Counted from the stretch's first letter, positions 41,348 through 50,033 are shown. The stretch is DNA of 64,000 bases from UBA947 sp031550975 (GCA_031550975.1 JAVBOC010000008.1:61824-125823); one strand, 5' to 3'. Numbers and translations are program-made. The notes: generated from the sequence alone by a model not told the origin.

Positions 41348-43132
41348 TTATTCTTTGATGGTTAAATTTGCGGCGCGTGATTTAATTTCTTCGGTAATTT
41401 TTTCGGTGAAATCATCCACGGTTAGGACACCTGCCGGGCCGATTCCGCGTGCGCGGACAGCGACTGAATTTGCTTCAATTTCTTTATCGCCAACAACAAG
41501 CACATACGGTGTTTTCTTATCCTGTAAGTTTTCGCGGATTTTGTAGTTCATGCTCTCGCTGCGGTCGTCGAGTTGGACTCGAATGCCGGCATCACGGAGT
41601 TTTTTATAAACTTTTTCAGCATAATCAGCGTGTTTTTCGTTTGAAATCGGAACAACAACCGCTTGGGTTGGTGCTAACCATGTCGGGAACGCGCCGGCAT
41701 AATGCTCAATAAGAATTCCGTGGAAACGCTCCATTGAACCGAAAATTACACGGTGGAGCATAACAGGAGTTTTTAATACGCCGTCTTTGTCCTGATATTT
41801 AAGGTCAAAGCGCAATGGCAAATTGAAATCAAGCTGGATTGTCGCACACTGCCAGGTTCTGCCGAGTGCATCTTGGATTTTAAAGTCGATTTTCGGGCCG
41901 TAGAATGCGCCGTCGCCTTCGTTGATTTCGTATTTCATTTTACGGTTGTCAAGGGCTTCTTTTAAGCCTGCTTCAGCCTTATCCCAGTTAGAGATTTCGC
42001 CAACAAAGCTTTCCGGACGGGTTGAGAGTTCAACCTCAAAACTCATATCAAATATTTTTAATGTATCAGAAACAAAGTCGATAACGGCATCAATTTCGTC
42101 CACCATTTGTTCCGGTGTGCAGAAAATATGCGCATCGTCTTGAGTGAAACCTTTCACGCGGGTGAGTCCTGCGAGTGCGCCGGATTTTTCGTTTCTGTAA
42201 ACTGTGCCTAATTCGCCCATTCGTAAAGGCAATTGGCGGTAAGAATATCTGTTTGCTTGATAAATCAAGATGTGGAACGGACAGTTCATTGGTTTTAGCA
42301 CGTATTCTTCGCCATCATCGTTGATGAAGAACATGTTTTCACGGTAATGTCCGGTGTGGCCTGAGATTTCCCACAATTTCGATTTTGCGATGTGAGGAGT
42401 GTTAACGATTACATAGCCGCGTTTGCGGTGCTCGCTTCTCCAATAATTTTCAATTTCTTCGCGAACAATAGCTAAATTTGGGTGCCATAAAACAAGCCCG
42501 CCGCCGACTTCTTCGCGTACCGAGAAAAGATCAAGCGCGTTTCCGAGTTTTCTGTGGTCGCGTTTTTCAGCTTCTTCCAAGAAAGTCAAATAGCTTTGTA
42601 AGTCTTCTTTGTTCCAAAACGCTGTAGCATAAATACGTTGAAGCATCTTGTTGTTTTCGTTTCCGCACCAGTAAGCACCCGCAACTTTTAACAATTTAAT
42701 CGCGTTAGCTTTAATATAACTTGTTGAAGGCACGTGAGGGCCTGCGCAAAGGTCGTTAAATAGGACTTTTCCGTCTTTATCTTTGGTTAAATAAAGAGTC
42801 GGATTGTCGTTGCGGTGTTCTTCTAAAAGTTCCGCTTTATAAATTTCGCCCTGAGCTTTGAATTCGGCGATTTGCGCGTCGACATCAGGGATTACGTAGC
42901 ATTCAAAAGTCAAATTCTCTTTTAAAATGCGTTTAATTTCGTCTTCGATTTTGGCAATATCATCTTCGGTAAAAGCATACCCGTCAGTTAGGTCAAAATC
43001 ATAATAAAAGCCTGTGTCAGTCGCCGGGCCGATTGCAAGTTTTGCCTGCGGGAACAGGTTTTGTACTGCTTGAGCCATAATGTGCGATACTGAGTGGCGT
43101 AGTGTTCTTAGTGTTTCGTTGTTCTTTTCCAT
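41348..43132 (-). CDS. thrS: Threonyl-tRNA synthetase, TGS-less form
   Basis: 594 aa class II synthetase. It begins directly with the N2 editing domain (HSVSH, residues 13-17; later CAGPHVPST with Cys and His of the editing site), lacking the N-terminal TGS domain present in the 640-aa E. coli type; the same short form is known from cyanobacteria. Catalytic core: MNCPFHILIY (zinc Cys), RYSYRQLPLRMGELGTVYRN (motif 2), MLHRVIFGSMERFHGILIEH (motif 3). Anticodon domain at the C-terminus. The ATG follows a TTCACC-17-TAACAT promoter by six bases, so the mRNA should be leaderless. Confidence 0.96.
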   Translation of the reverse strand: MEKNNETLRTLRHSVSHIMAQAVQNLFPQAKLAIGPATDTGFYYDFDLTDGYAFTEDDIAKIEDEIKRILKENLTFECYVIPDVDAQIAEFKAQGEIYKAELLEEHRNDNPTLYLTKDKDGKVLFNDLCAGPHVPSTSYIKANAIKLLKVAGAYWCGNENNKMLQRIYATAFWNKEDLQSYLTFLEEAEKRDHRKLGNALDLFSVREEVGGGLVLWHPNLAIVREEIENYWRSEHRKRGYVIVNTPHIAKSKLWEISGHTGHYRENMFFINDDGEEYVLKPMNCPFHILIYQANRYSYRQLPLRMGELGTVYRNEKSGALAGLTRVKGFTQDDAHIFCTPEQMVDEIDAVIDFVSDTLKIFDMSFEVELSTRPESFVGEISNWDKAEAGLKEALDNRKMKYEINEGDGAFYGPKIDFKIQDALGRTWQCATIQLDFNLPLRFDLKYQDKDGVLKTPVMLHRVIFGSMERFHGILIEHYAGAFPTWLAPTQAVVVPISNEKHADYAEKVYKKLRDAGIRVQLDDRSESMNYKIRENLQDKKTPYVLVVGDKEIEANSVAVRARGIGPAGVLTVDDFTEKITEEIKSRAANLTIKE

Positions 43133-43138
43133 AGCTAC

Positions 43139-43167
43139 ATGTTAGCACAAACATTTTTTTTGGTGAA
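43139..43167 (-). promoter_or_regulatory. Leaderless promoter of thrS
   Basis: On the minus strand TTCACC (43167-43162), a 17-bp spacer and TAACAT (43144-43139), then six bases to the ATG. The -35 box is the last bases of the left inverted repeat that flanks ssb. Confidence 0.5.
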
Positions 43168-43238
43168 TTGTGAGTTGAATTGTGAGTGGTTCGTCTATTC
43201 ACTACTTACTATTCACTATTTACCTTTTTAAAATGCTT
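43163..43238. repeat. Left 76-bp inverted repeat flanking ssb
   Basis: Nearly identical in reverse complement to 43657-43734 (one substitution and a 2-nt gap over about 76 bases). Contains GTGAAT-type heptads and a GGTAAA...AAAATGCTT end that copies the last codons of ssb. Confidence 0.85.
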
Positions 43239-43328
43239 TGCAGAAATATAACTGTTATTTGTCATGATTTACAAGCAAATATTTTTGTATTAGAATTATT
43301 TAAATAAGTTTCTAACGGAGGTAAAAAG

Positions 43329-43667
43329 ATGAATACAGCAGTTATCGTAGGACGCGTAGGGCGCGATGCGGAGATAAAATACTTTGAGTCAGGAAAGAGC
43401 AAGGCGAATTTTTCTGTCGCTGTTAACCGCTGGGATTCTAAGACAAAATCCGAAGTTGCCGACTGGTTTAATGTAGATGTGTGGGATAAACAGGCTGAAT
43501 TTGCAGGCCAATATGTTAAAAAAGGTATCCAGGTTGTTGTTGACGGCAGAATTGCACTCAACAAATGGCAAGACAAAGCAACCGGTGACGAGAGAGAAAA
43601 CTTCCTTATTGTTGCAAATAATGTCCGTCTGCTTGGGTCTAAGCGTGATGCAGTAGAAGCATTTTAA
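43329..43667 (+). CDS. ssb: Single-stranded DNA-binding protein, short form
   Basis: 112 aa, one OB fold. MNTAVIVGRVGRDAEIKYFE, FSVAVNRW, ADWFNVDVWDKQAEFAGQYV, KKGIQVVVDGRIALNKWQD and VANNVRLLG follow the SSB family closely. The acidic C-terminal tail that recruits partner proteins in other bacteria is absent (the protein ends AVEAF), as in short cyanobacterial or plastid-type SSBs, so it may be an accessory SSB. ACGGAGG lies before the ATG. The gene is enclosed by inverted repeats whose right copy includes its stop codon. Confidence 0.9.
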   Translation: MNTAVIVGRVGRDAEIKYFESGKSKANFSVAVNRWDSKTKSEVADWFNVDVWDKQAEFAGQYVKKGIQVVVDGRIALNKWQDKATGDERENFLIVANNVRLLGSKRDAVEAF

Positions 43668-43734
43668 AAAGGTGAATAGTGAATAGTAAGTAGTGAATAG
43701 ACGAACCACTCACAATTCACAACTCACAATTCAC
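43657..43734. repeat. Right 78-bp inverted repeat flanking ssb
   Basis: Reverse-complement partner of 43163-43238. Starts inside the last codons of ssb (AAGCATTTTAA) and continues with GTGAATAGTGAATAGTAAGT and CACTCACAATTCACAACTCA heptads. Confidence 0.85.
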
Positions 43735-43744
43735 TCAAAAAACT

Positions 43745-45058
43745 ATGATTACATCTTCAAACATAACAGCTATAATTGCGGATGATTTAACGGGTGCAAA
43801 CGACACAGCGCTCCAGTTTCATCTAAGAGGCGCTAATACGCAAATCCTTTTGTGCGACGAAATTGAGCAGTCTGAAGCTAAATCCACCCAAACCTGGGCG
43901 ATTTCGACTGAATCGCGCAACGTTTCTCAGGGTGCGGCTTATGAAGAAGTTAAATACGCAACAAAAATGTTCTTGGAAAAATTAAACCCGGATCATTTTT
44001 ATAAAAAAATTGATTCCACCGTGCGCGGGAATATCGCAATTGAAGTTGCTGCTGTGCTGGAGGTTTTGGGGTGGGACGCAAGTATAATTGTTCCGGCTTT
44101 CCCGGCTGAAGGCCGCATCACTATGGGCGGTTACCACATGTTGAAAGGGGTTCCGATTGAGCGCACAGAAATCGCGCGCGATCCGCATTCTCCAATTAAA
44201 GAATCTCATTTGCCGACGCTTTTGGCTTCTCAATTGCCTTGTCAGTGCGATGATTTAGTGGGTCTGATTGATTTTAGAACCGTTATCAAAGGTGCGGGGC
44301 CGATTTTGCAAAAGATTCACGAATTAATTCAAAAAGGCAAAAAGCTTATTGTAGCGGATGCGGCCTCAACTATTGACCTTGAGCAGATTGCGCTTGCGAT
44401 AAACAAATCAAACCATGAAATTTTGCCGGCAGGCGCTGCGGCGTTTGCACATGCACTGAGCGAACAGTGGTTTGAAAATTTAGAAGAAAACGCACTTATT
44501 CCGACGACTGTCCCTAAATTGCCAAAATTCATCGTTTCCGGCAGCGCGACCCAGATTACAGCATCACAAATTGACAAGCTTGATGCGAGCGGTGAATTCG
44601 ACAACACATTAATGATTAATCTTGACCTGAAAACAATCTTGGGCGGAGTAAATAACGAACTTGTGGAAAGAGTGATTTCAAACCTTAGCCGCGATAATAT
44701 CGTTGTGGTTAACACCTCGCATCTTATTATTAATTACGATGGGTTCGGGGAAGAATACGCGGATTCAGGGCTTACAAAAGCTGAATTAGCGGCAACTATT
44801 ACAGACTTTTTGGCGCAATTGACAAAGCGTGTGGTTGAGAGCAAAGAAGTTATTTTGATAACCCTTGGCGGCGAAACATCTTATAAGTGCTGTGAAGCAA
44901 TCGGCGCAGGCCAACTGCAATTGGTGGACGAAGTTCTGCCAGCAATTGCACTCTCGACCGACAGCAACGGCCGCTGGATGGTAACAAAATCCGGCAACCT
45001 CGGCGGAGTTAACACCCTGATTGATATTTTAAAATACTTTGAAAGACACTCAAATTAG
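43745..45058 (+). CDS. Four-carbon acid sugar kinase (DUF1537 family; D-threonate/D-erythronate kinase-like)
   Basis: 437 aa. The N-terminal domain has the family motif ADDLTGANDTALQF (residues 12-25), KKIDSTVRGNIA (about 92) and PAFPAEGRITMGGYHML (about 120). The C-terminal nucleotide-binding domain has SGSATQITASQI, then TLGGETSYKCCEAIG and NLGGVNTLIDIL near the end. Such kinases make 4-phospho-D-threonate or -erythronate, which a PdxA-like dehydrogenase oxidises. The next gene is a pdxA homologue 29 bp downstream, which supports that pathway. The start has no clear ribosome binding site. Confidence 0.85.
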   Translation: MITSSNITAIIADDLTGANDTALQFHLRGANTQILLCDEIEQSEAKSTQTWAISTESRNVSQGAAYEEVKYATKMFLEKLNPDHFYKKIDSTVRGNIAIEVAAVLEVLGWDASIIVPAFPAEGRITMGGYHMLKGVPIERTEIARDPHSPIKESHLPTLLASQLPCQCDDLVGLIDFRTVIKGAGPILQKIHELIQKGKKLIVADAASTIDLEQIALAINKSNHEILPAGAAAFAHALSEQWFENLEENALIPTTVPKLPKFIVSGSATQITASQIDKLDASGEFDNTLMINLDLKTILGGVNNELVERVISNLSRDNIVVVNTSHLIINYDGFGEEYADSGLTKAELAATITDFLAQLTKRVVESKEVILITLGGETSYKCCEAIGAGQLQLVDEVLPAIALSTDSNGRWMVTKSGNLGGVNTLIDILKYFERHSN

Positions 45059-45087
45059 AGACTAGGAACTAGAAATTAGGGACTAGC
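45055..45087 (+). repeat. GACTAG-type heptad repeat
   Basis: TTAGAGACTAGGAACTAGAA, then ATTAGGGACTAGC, fills the gap between the kinase and pdxA, and runs into the start codon. Confidence 0.65.
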
Positions 45088-46089
45088 ATGAAAGACAAAA
45101 AACTAAACGACAAGATAATAATTACAACGGGCGATCCGAATGGGATTGGGGCTGAGGTTACACTCAAAGCGCTTGATGAATTGAAGCTGCCGAAAGATAG
45201 TGTAATTTTAGTTTCAAACCGCAAGGTTGTTGGCAATGTGCCTTATGAGTTGGTCGAAATTCCGCTTGAAGGGGAAATTGAGCCGGGGCGCTTAAGCGCA
45301 GAAGCAGGCGAATTCTGTTTCCAGTCATTAAAAATGGCTTGCGAATTAGCTAAAATGAAGACTAGAGACCAAAGACCAGAAACTATTGATTTAGATGCTA
45401 AGATGTTAAGATGCAAAGATGCCAAAAAAAACCGTTCAACCATTCAACCATTAAACTATCCAACTGCAATTGTAACTGCGCCTGTATCAAAGGCGGCGCT
45501 TCATCTTGCTGGTCATAAATTTAACGGCCAAACAGAGGTTTTAGAACATTTCCTGGCGCATGACGGGCAAAAAGCTGAAATGCTTTTCGTAGCGGACAAT
45601 TTTCGAGTTTTTCTTTTGACAAGGCACATCTCACTAAAAGAGGTCACGTTAACTCGCGAAATGGTTGAACAAAAAATTCTTAACCTTTCAACCTTTCAAT
45701 CTTTCAACCATTCAGCTCTGTTTGCGCTATGCGGCTTGAACCCTCATGCAGGTGAAGACGGGATTTTGGGTAGGGAAGAAATTGACATTTTAATTCCAGC
45801 TGTCAAAAATTTGCGCGCGAAAGGGATAAATATTACTGATCCGCTGCCGGCGGACACACTCTTTGCAGATTACGCTAAATACGACTGTATCATTGCCTGC
45901 TATCACGATCAGGGCTTAATCCCAATCAAAACCCTTTGCGGCCAGCGCGTTGTGAACACCACAATCGGGCTTGATGTCTTGCGCACTTCACCGCCGCACG
46001 GAACGGCTTTTGATATCGCAGGCAAAAACATGGCCGATCCGACCGGTATGATTGAGGCGATTAAACTTGCACTCTCGCTCGTTCGCTGA
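45088..46089 (+). CDS. pdxA: PdxA-family dehydrogenase (4-hydroxythreonine-4-phosphate or 4-phospho-D-threonate dehydrogenase)
   Basis: 333 aa. ITTGDPNGIGAEVTLKAL (residues 10-27), TAPVSKAALHLAGHKFNGQT (about 132-151), NPHAGEDGILGREEID (about 217), YHDQGLIPIKTL and RTSPPHGTAFDIAGK are standard PdxA blocks with metal-binding histidines. Next to an acid-sugar kinase, the PdxA2 role (4-phospho-D-threonate to dihydroxyacetone phosphate and CO2) is more likely than vitamin B6 synthesis, though PdxA proper cannot be excluded. Residues about 91-128 (KTRDQRPET, then DAKMLRCKDAKKNRSTIQPL) come from inserted repeats, as do about 198-210. The frame is kept throughout. Confidence 0.88.
   Translation: MKDKKLNDKIIITTGDPNGIGAEVTLKALDELKLPKDSVILVSNRKVVGNVPYELVEIPLEGEIEPGRLSAEAGEFCFQSLKMACELAKMKTRDQRPETIDLDAKMLRCKDAKKNRSTIQPLNYPTAIVTAPVSKAALHLAGHKFNGQTEVLEHFLAHDGQKAEMLFVADNFRVFLLTRHISLKEVTLTREMVEQKILNLSTFQSFNHSALFALCGLNPHAGEDGILGREEIDILIPAVKNLRAKGINITDPLPADTLFADYAKYDCIIACYHDQGLIPIKTLCGQRVVNTTIGLDVLRTSPPHGTAFDIAGKNMADPTGMIEAIKLALSLVR
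45359..45463 (+). repeat. Composite in-frame repeat block in pdxA
   Basis: Three repeat types follow each other: GACTAGAGACC/AGACCAG heptads (45359-45386), AGATGCTA/AGATGTTA/AGATGCAA octamers (45391-45425), and AAAAAAAACC plus TTCAACCA octamers (45426-45463). The order matches the block in the GH38 gene. Confidence 0.78.
45681..45716 (+). repeat. Second in-frame octamer repeat in pdxA
   Basis: CTTTCAAC, CTTTCAAT, CTTTCAAC, CATTCAGC in tandem; encodes LSTFQSFNHSA. Confidence 0.7.
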
Positions 46090-46189
46090 TAACGGCTCCA
46101 TTCACCATTAAATCGAAAAGCGCGGTTTCCGCTTTAATGGTTCAACTCCACAAAATGCTTTGCATTTTGCTTGCCTCAGCTCACTCGCA

Positions 46190-46447
46190 CTAAGCCATAA
46201 TGGATAATTTCTGTCCGACAGTCTTTTCGGTTGGAATTTTGCCTGAAAATTTGTCGTCAAATTGTTTAAAATCTACCCTCTTGTTCTTATTGTGTCGATA
46301 TTTTCCTCTAAGCTCAGAGGCGTAACTTTCGGCAGCGCCTTCTGTCTGGAAGCTCTTTGATGTTGGTGCAGAAAGATATTCCAAAGCCATGGGGTTAACC
46401 TTGACCTGATATCCATTTCTTGTTGGTATGACTTCAATTATTGACAC
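46190..46447 (-). CDS. Hypothetical protein, 85 aa, GTG start
   Basis: Not recognised. GAGGTGAT precedes the GTG at 46447, giving MSIIEVIPTRNGYQVKVNP. The product is soluble, basic in its second half (KYRHNKNKRVDFKQFDDKF), with a central AAESYASELRGKY helix. No F-G tag. The 100 bases behind it contain two small hairpins (46108-46135; CAAAATGC-TTT-GCATTTTG at 46151-46169). Confidence 0.55.
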   Translation of the reverse strand: MSIIEVIPTRNGYQVKVNPMALEYLSAPTSKSFQTEGAAESYASELRGKYRHNKNKRVDFKQFDDKFSGKIPTEKTVGQKLSIMA

Positions 46448-46579
46448 AAAATCACCTCACAAACATCTTAATAATAAAAACATGTTTTGCAAAAATTTTG
46501 CTAGTTTGTTGAGATATTGTTACGTATGCAAAATTGAGTTTTGCTCCACTCTTGAAAAAATCCGCAAGGCTCAGCCTTA

Positions 46580-47515
46580 TTACGCAGCAGTTTTGCCAGG
46601 TTTATCGTTCCAGATGTCAACGAGAATTGAGCAGAAGAAAATACTTGAGTATGTTCCTATAGCAACCCCGATAAGCATTGTTAATACGAAATCTTTTGTA
46701 GTGATACCGCCGAAGAAGTACAACGCACCAAGGGTTAAAAGAACCGTGAGTGACGTGTTGATGCTCCGCGCAAAGGTCTGGTTAACTGATGCGTCAACGA
46801 TTTCACCAAAGCTCATTTTCTTCGCATAATATCTTAAGTTTTCTCTGATTCTGTCATACACAACAATTGTGTCGTGTACCGAGAACCCGATTACAGTTAA
46901 GAGCGCCGTGATGAAAAGCCCGTCAATCTGAACATTGTAGAACAATCCCAAAATTGAAAAAATCCCCACTACGAACAAAATGTCGTGTAGAATCCCTAAA
47001 ACTGCCGCCAGCGCATAGTCAAATCTAAATCTGATTGAAAGATATGCAACAATCGCTAAACAAGCAAGGGTTACAGCAATCAAAGAATGTTTAAATAATT
47101 CTTTACCAAGTGTCGGACCGACTGAACTTATCGAAACAAGTTCAGAATCGGGGTATTCAGCCGCGATAACCTTAGAAACTTCATCTCCGGTTTTGTCATC
47201 TTTGCCGATGAACTTTGTTCTGATTGAAATAACTGATTTTCCACTGTCGTCAAGGACTTGCAGGTAAGGGTTTTCTACCCCGATACCTTGCAATGCTTCG
47301 CGTGTTTTAGCAAGATCGTCATTTGTAACTTTTTTATCCACGTGATATTGCAGAATTGTTCCGCCGGTGTAATCAATACCGATTTTTAACGGAACATGGT
47401 TTTCATAGGTTATTGATGTATAAATTATTGCAATAATCCCCGGAATGAGAAGCACTGCAGATAATACCATCCACCACCACTTATATTTTGTTAAATGTAT
47501 AAAATGTTTTTTCAT
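46580..47515 (-). CDS. secF: Protein translocase subunit SecF
   Basis: 311 aa, six membrane segments. Conserved KIGIDYTGGTILQYHV (D1 motif of the first periplasmic domain), VGPTLGKELF, and the last block GFSVHDTIVVYDRIRENLR (D4/D5 motif). With SecD it uses proton-motive force to help SecYEG finish export and release proteins. AAAGGG precedes the ATG. It follows secD by 49 bp, the space being a GACTAG-type heptad repeat. Confidence 0.96.
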   Translation of the reverse strand: MKKHFIHLTKYKWWWMVLSAVLLIPGIIAIIYTSITYENHVPLKIGIDYTGGTILQYHVDKKVTNDDLAKTREALQGIGVENPYLQVLDDSGKSVISIRTKFIGKDDKTGDEVSKVIAAEYPDSELVSISSVGPTLGKELFKHSLIAVTLACLAIVAYLSIRFRFDYALAAVLGILHDILFVVGIFSILGLFYNVQIDGLFITALLTVIGFSVHDTIVVYDRIRENLRYYAKKMSFGEIVDASVNQTFARSINTSLTVLLTLGALYFFGGITTKDFVLTMLIGVAIGTYSSIFFCSILVDIWNDKPGKTAA

Positions 47516-47531
47516 TTGTATCCCTTTCTAT

Positions 47532-47573
47532 GAATACTAGCCTCTAGTCCCTAGTTTCTAGTCTCTAATCTAG
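47532..47573 (-). repeat. GACTAG-type heptad repeat between secD and secF
   Basis: On the plus strand CTAGCCTCTAGTCCCTAGTT, then TCTAGTCTCTAATCTAG. It overlaps the last codons of secD. Confidence 0.65.
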
Positions 47574-48872
47574 TACCCCGAATTTTGCTTTTTCGCGTTG
47601 TGTTTCTGTAACCGTGTAGCCCACGCCGATTTCCTCTTTGCGTAAGCCAAACATTCCCGGATATTTCAAATCACCTGTTCCGAAAATCAAGTGCATGAAG
47701 TTTTTGGTTATTGTAATCGCACTAAACATAGAGATGATTACCCCAAGAGCAAGTGTCAAGGCAAACCCTTTAACAATACTTGTTCCAAGGAAATAAAGGA
47801 TTACACATGTGATGATTGTAGTCATGTTTGAGTCAAAAATACTTGTGAATGCTCTGTCAAATCCTGAATTGATTGCAGTAAAGAGGTTTCTGCCCGCTCG
47901 CAATTCTTCTTTTGTCCTCTCAAAAATCAGAATGTTTGCGTCAACCGCCATACCGATACTTAAGATAAACCCTGCGATACCTGCGAGTGTCAAGGTTACA
48001 GGGATTGCTTTAAATAATGCGAATAATATTAAACTATAAATTACAAGCGCGATGTCTGCGATAATTCCCGGAACTCTGTAGTAAAGAACCATAAATAACA
48101 TTACAAGTCCGATACCAATCATCCCCGCGAATTTTGATTTTTCGATACTGTCAGCACCAAGCGTCGGGCCAACGGTGTTTTCTTCAACAACTGTTGCCGG
48201 AACAGGAAGTGCGCCTGCGTTTAAAAGGTTAACCATTCTTTGTGCTTCTTCGATTGCAAATCCGCTGTCGCCGCCTGAGATTTGGGCGTGTCCGCCATAG
48301 ATTGCTTCGCGAATCACTGGCGCTGATTGCAAGTCGCCGTCAAAGAAGATTGCCATCTGCTGTCCGACAAGCGCTTTTGTTAACTCAGCAAATTTCTTAG
48401 CGCCTTCTGTGTTGAATTCCAACCCGACAACCCATTGACCTGATTGGTCATTAGAAAGTTTAGAACTTGACAAATCACGTCCTGTTAGTCCTGTATCTAT
48501 CCAAATCTGGTTGCCTTGCGCATCTCTGCCTTCTTTTTTAAATTCAAGCTGTGCTGTGTCGCCAATGAAGGCTTTTGCTTCTTTAAGGTCAGTAACGTTT
48601 GGGATTTCAACAATCAGTCTTTTTTCACCTGTTTGTTGAACAACGGTCTCCGCAACGCCTAATTTATTTACCCTTTGCTCAATCGCAAACTGTAAGCGCT
48701 GCATAACTTCAGGGTCAATTTTTGGAATCTCTTTTGTTGTTTCAGCTTCAAGCACCAGTCTTGAACCGCCGACCAAGTCTAGTCCGAGTTTGGTTGGTTT
48801 AACTACGATAACTGCAACAGATGCGATTATTACCAACACTATGAACCAGAACATTAATATTTTATTCTTCAT
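47565..48872 (-). CDS. secD: Protein translocase subunit SecD
   Basis: 435 aa, six membrane segments. The first periplasmic domain begins KLGLDLVGGSRLVLEAETT. The central P1 region has VGPTLGADSIEKS (about 235). The C-terminal block has ILSIGMAVDANILIFERTKEELRAG. Partner of SecF immediately downstream. AGAGGA precedes the ATG. Shorter than E. coli SecD (about 615) but within the range of compact homologues. Confidence 0.96.
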   Translation of the reverse strand: MKNKILMFWFIVLVIIASVAVIVVKPTKLGLDLVGGSRLVLEAETTKEIPKIDPEVMQRLQFAIEQRVNKLGVAETVVQQTGEKRLIVEIPNVTDLKEAKAFIGDTAQLEFKKEGRDAQGNQIWIDTGLTGRDLSSSKLSNDQSGQWVVGLEFNTEGAKKFAELTKALVGQQMAIFFDGDLQSAPVIREAIYGGHAQISGGDSGFAIEEAQRMVNLLNAGALPVPATVVEENTVGPTLGADSIEKSKFAGMIGIGLVMLFMVLYYRVPGIIADIALVIYSLILFALFKAIPVTLTLAGIAGFILSIGMAVDANILIFERTKEELRAGRNLFTAINSGFDRAFTSIFDSNMTTIITCVILYFLGTSIVKGFALTLALGVIISMFSAITITKNFMHLIFGTGDLKYPGMFGLRKEEIGVGYTVTETQREKAKFGVLD

Positions 48873-48898
48873 TTTGTTTTTCCTCTTTTACCTTATCT

Positions 48899-48986
48899 GT
48901 CATTCCGGACTTGATCCGGAATCTGCCACTTGCGCGACTTGCGCAGTTCTTCACGGTGGAAGATCCTGAATCAAGTTCAGGATGAC
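48899..48986. repeat. Dispersed palindromic element (GTCATTCCGGACTTG...)
   Basis: Arms GTCATTCCGGACTTGATCCG and TCAAGTTCAGGATGAC, core GGTGGAAGATCC. Between secD and dapA. Confidence 0.7.
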
Positions 48987-48993
48987 AAAATGT

Positions 48994-49887
48994 TTATCTT
49001 GTTTTTACTGTATTTAGAACCTTAAACAATTCTTTTTTCTCGTCCCCGCTCAGTTCTACAAGCGGACGTCTTACTCTGTCTTCAATCAGCCCCTTTTCAG
49101 CCAAAGCTGCTTTGATTGGAATCGGGTTTGGTGCCATGAAGATTTTTCTGAATGCCGGATATAATAATTTATGCATATTCAGCGCGGCAGTCAAGTCCCC
49201 GGTTTTATAGTTTCTTATCATCGATTTGATTTCGCTGCCGTAAAGGTGTGATGCTACTGAAATTACCCCTGTTGCACCAAGTGCAAGCATTGGGATAGTC
49301 AGGCTGTCGTCCCCTGAATAAATCGCAAACCCTTCCGGACAAGCTATTTTCATCTCTGTTACCATATCCATATCAGGGTAACTTTGTTTGATACCCACGA
49401 TGTTCTCATGTTGCTGTGCAAGCTTTGCAACAGTTTCAGGGAGCATATTTACTCCTGTTCTGCCAGGAATGTTATAAATAATAATCGGTTTATCGGTGCT
49501 TTGCGCGATAGCAGAATAATGCTCGATCATACCTTGTTGAGAAGGTTTGTTGTAATAAGGTACAACTGACAAAATCACATCAACTTCTTCTTTTGTAGAA
49601 AGCTTTGTGGTGCGAACAGCTGTTTGAGTGCAGTTTGAACCCGCATTCATCATAACTTTTGCTTTGTTTGCAACCGCTCTTTTTACGGTGCTAAGGAGTT
49701 CTAATTCTTCTTCGTGAGTCAAAGTCGGGCCTTCACCGGTAGTTCCGGCAACCAAAACAGTATCAGTTCCGTGTTCAATCAGATATTTGGCAAGCACTTC
49801 CGCTGCAGAATAGTCAATTTCGCCCTTCTTGTCAAACGGCGTAACCATTGCTGTGATAACTTCACCCGCGTCGTACCTATATCCCAT
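48994..49887 (-). CDS. dapA: 4-hydroxy-tetrahydrodipicolinate synthase
   Basis: 297 aa TIM-barrel enzyme that condenses aspartate semialdehyde with pyruvate on the lysine/diaminopimelate pathway. VAGTTGEGPTLTHEEELELL (about 40-60), MNAGSNCTQTAVRTTKLS, YNIPGRTGVNM (about 130) and VGIKQSYPDMD with the Schiff-base Lys (about 163) are typical. AGGAGG lies five bases before ATG 49887; a longer frame (to 49971) would add a basic stretch read from G+C-rich repeat DNA. It supplies meso-DAP for peptidoglycan. Confidence 0.95.
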   Translation of the reverse strand: MGYRYDAGEVITAMVTPFDKKGEIDYSAAEVLAKYLIEHGTDTVLVAGTTGEGPTLTHEEELELLSTVKRAVANKAKVMMNAGSNCTQTAVRTTKLSTKEEVDVILSVVPYYNKPSQQGMIEHYSAIAQSTDKPIIIYNIPGRTGVNMLPETVAKLAQQHENIVGIKQSYPDMDMVTEMKIACPEGFAIYSGDDSLTIPMLALGATGVISVASHLYGSEIKSMIRNYKTGDLTAALNMHKLLYPAFRKIFMAPNPIPIKAALAEKGLIEDRVRRPLVELSGDEKKELFKVLNTVKTR

Positions 49888-49904
49888 AAAAGCCTCCTGT
49901 CTTG

Positions 49905-49995
49905 CTCCCTCGCCTGTAACGTGTCTCCGGCTTTTTCGCCGGCTATCCACCGTCGCGCAAAGCCTTCGCACTCGGCTCGGTCGCGCTTGCGTTAC
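49905..49995. other. G+C-rich element upstream of dapA
   Basis: Contains a CCGGC-GAAAAA-GCCGG hairpin (minus strand), and GTAAC/GTTAC ends that could pair. Units such as CGTAACGCAAGCGCGACCGA resemble the GCAAGCGAGCG repeats elsewhere. It could be a leader RNA of dapA or an inserted repeat; it does not resemble the lysine riboswitch. Confidence 0.4.
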
Positions 49996-50033
49996 GAATA
50001 AATCTTATCACAAACAAAATAAAATTCAAATAA

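Noticed and set aside
49888..49971. Longer N-terminus for DapA
   Set aside because: Arg-rich translation of repeat-like DNA; AGGAGG precedes ATG 49887 at ideal distance.
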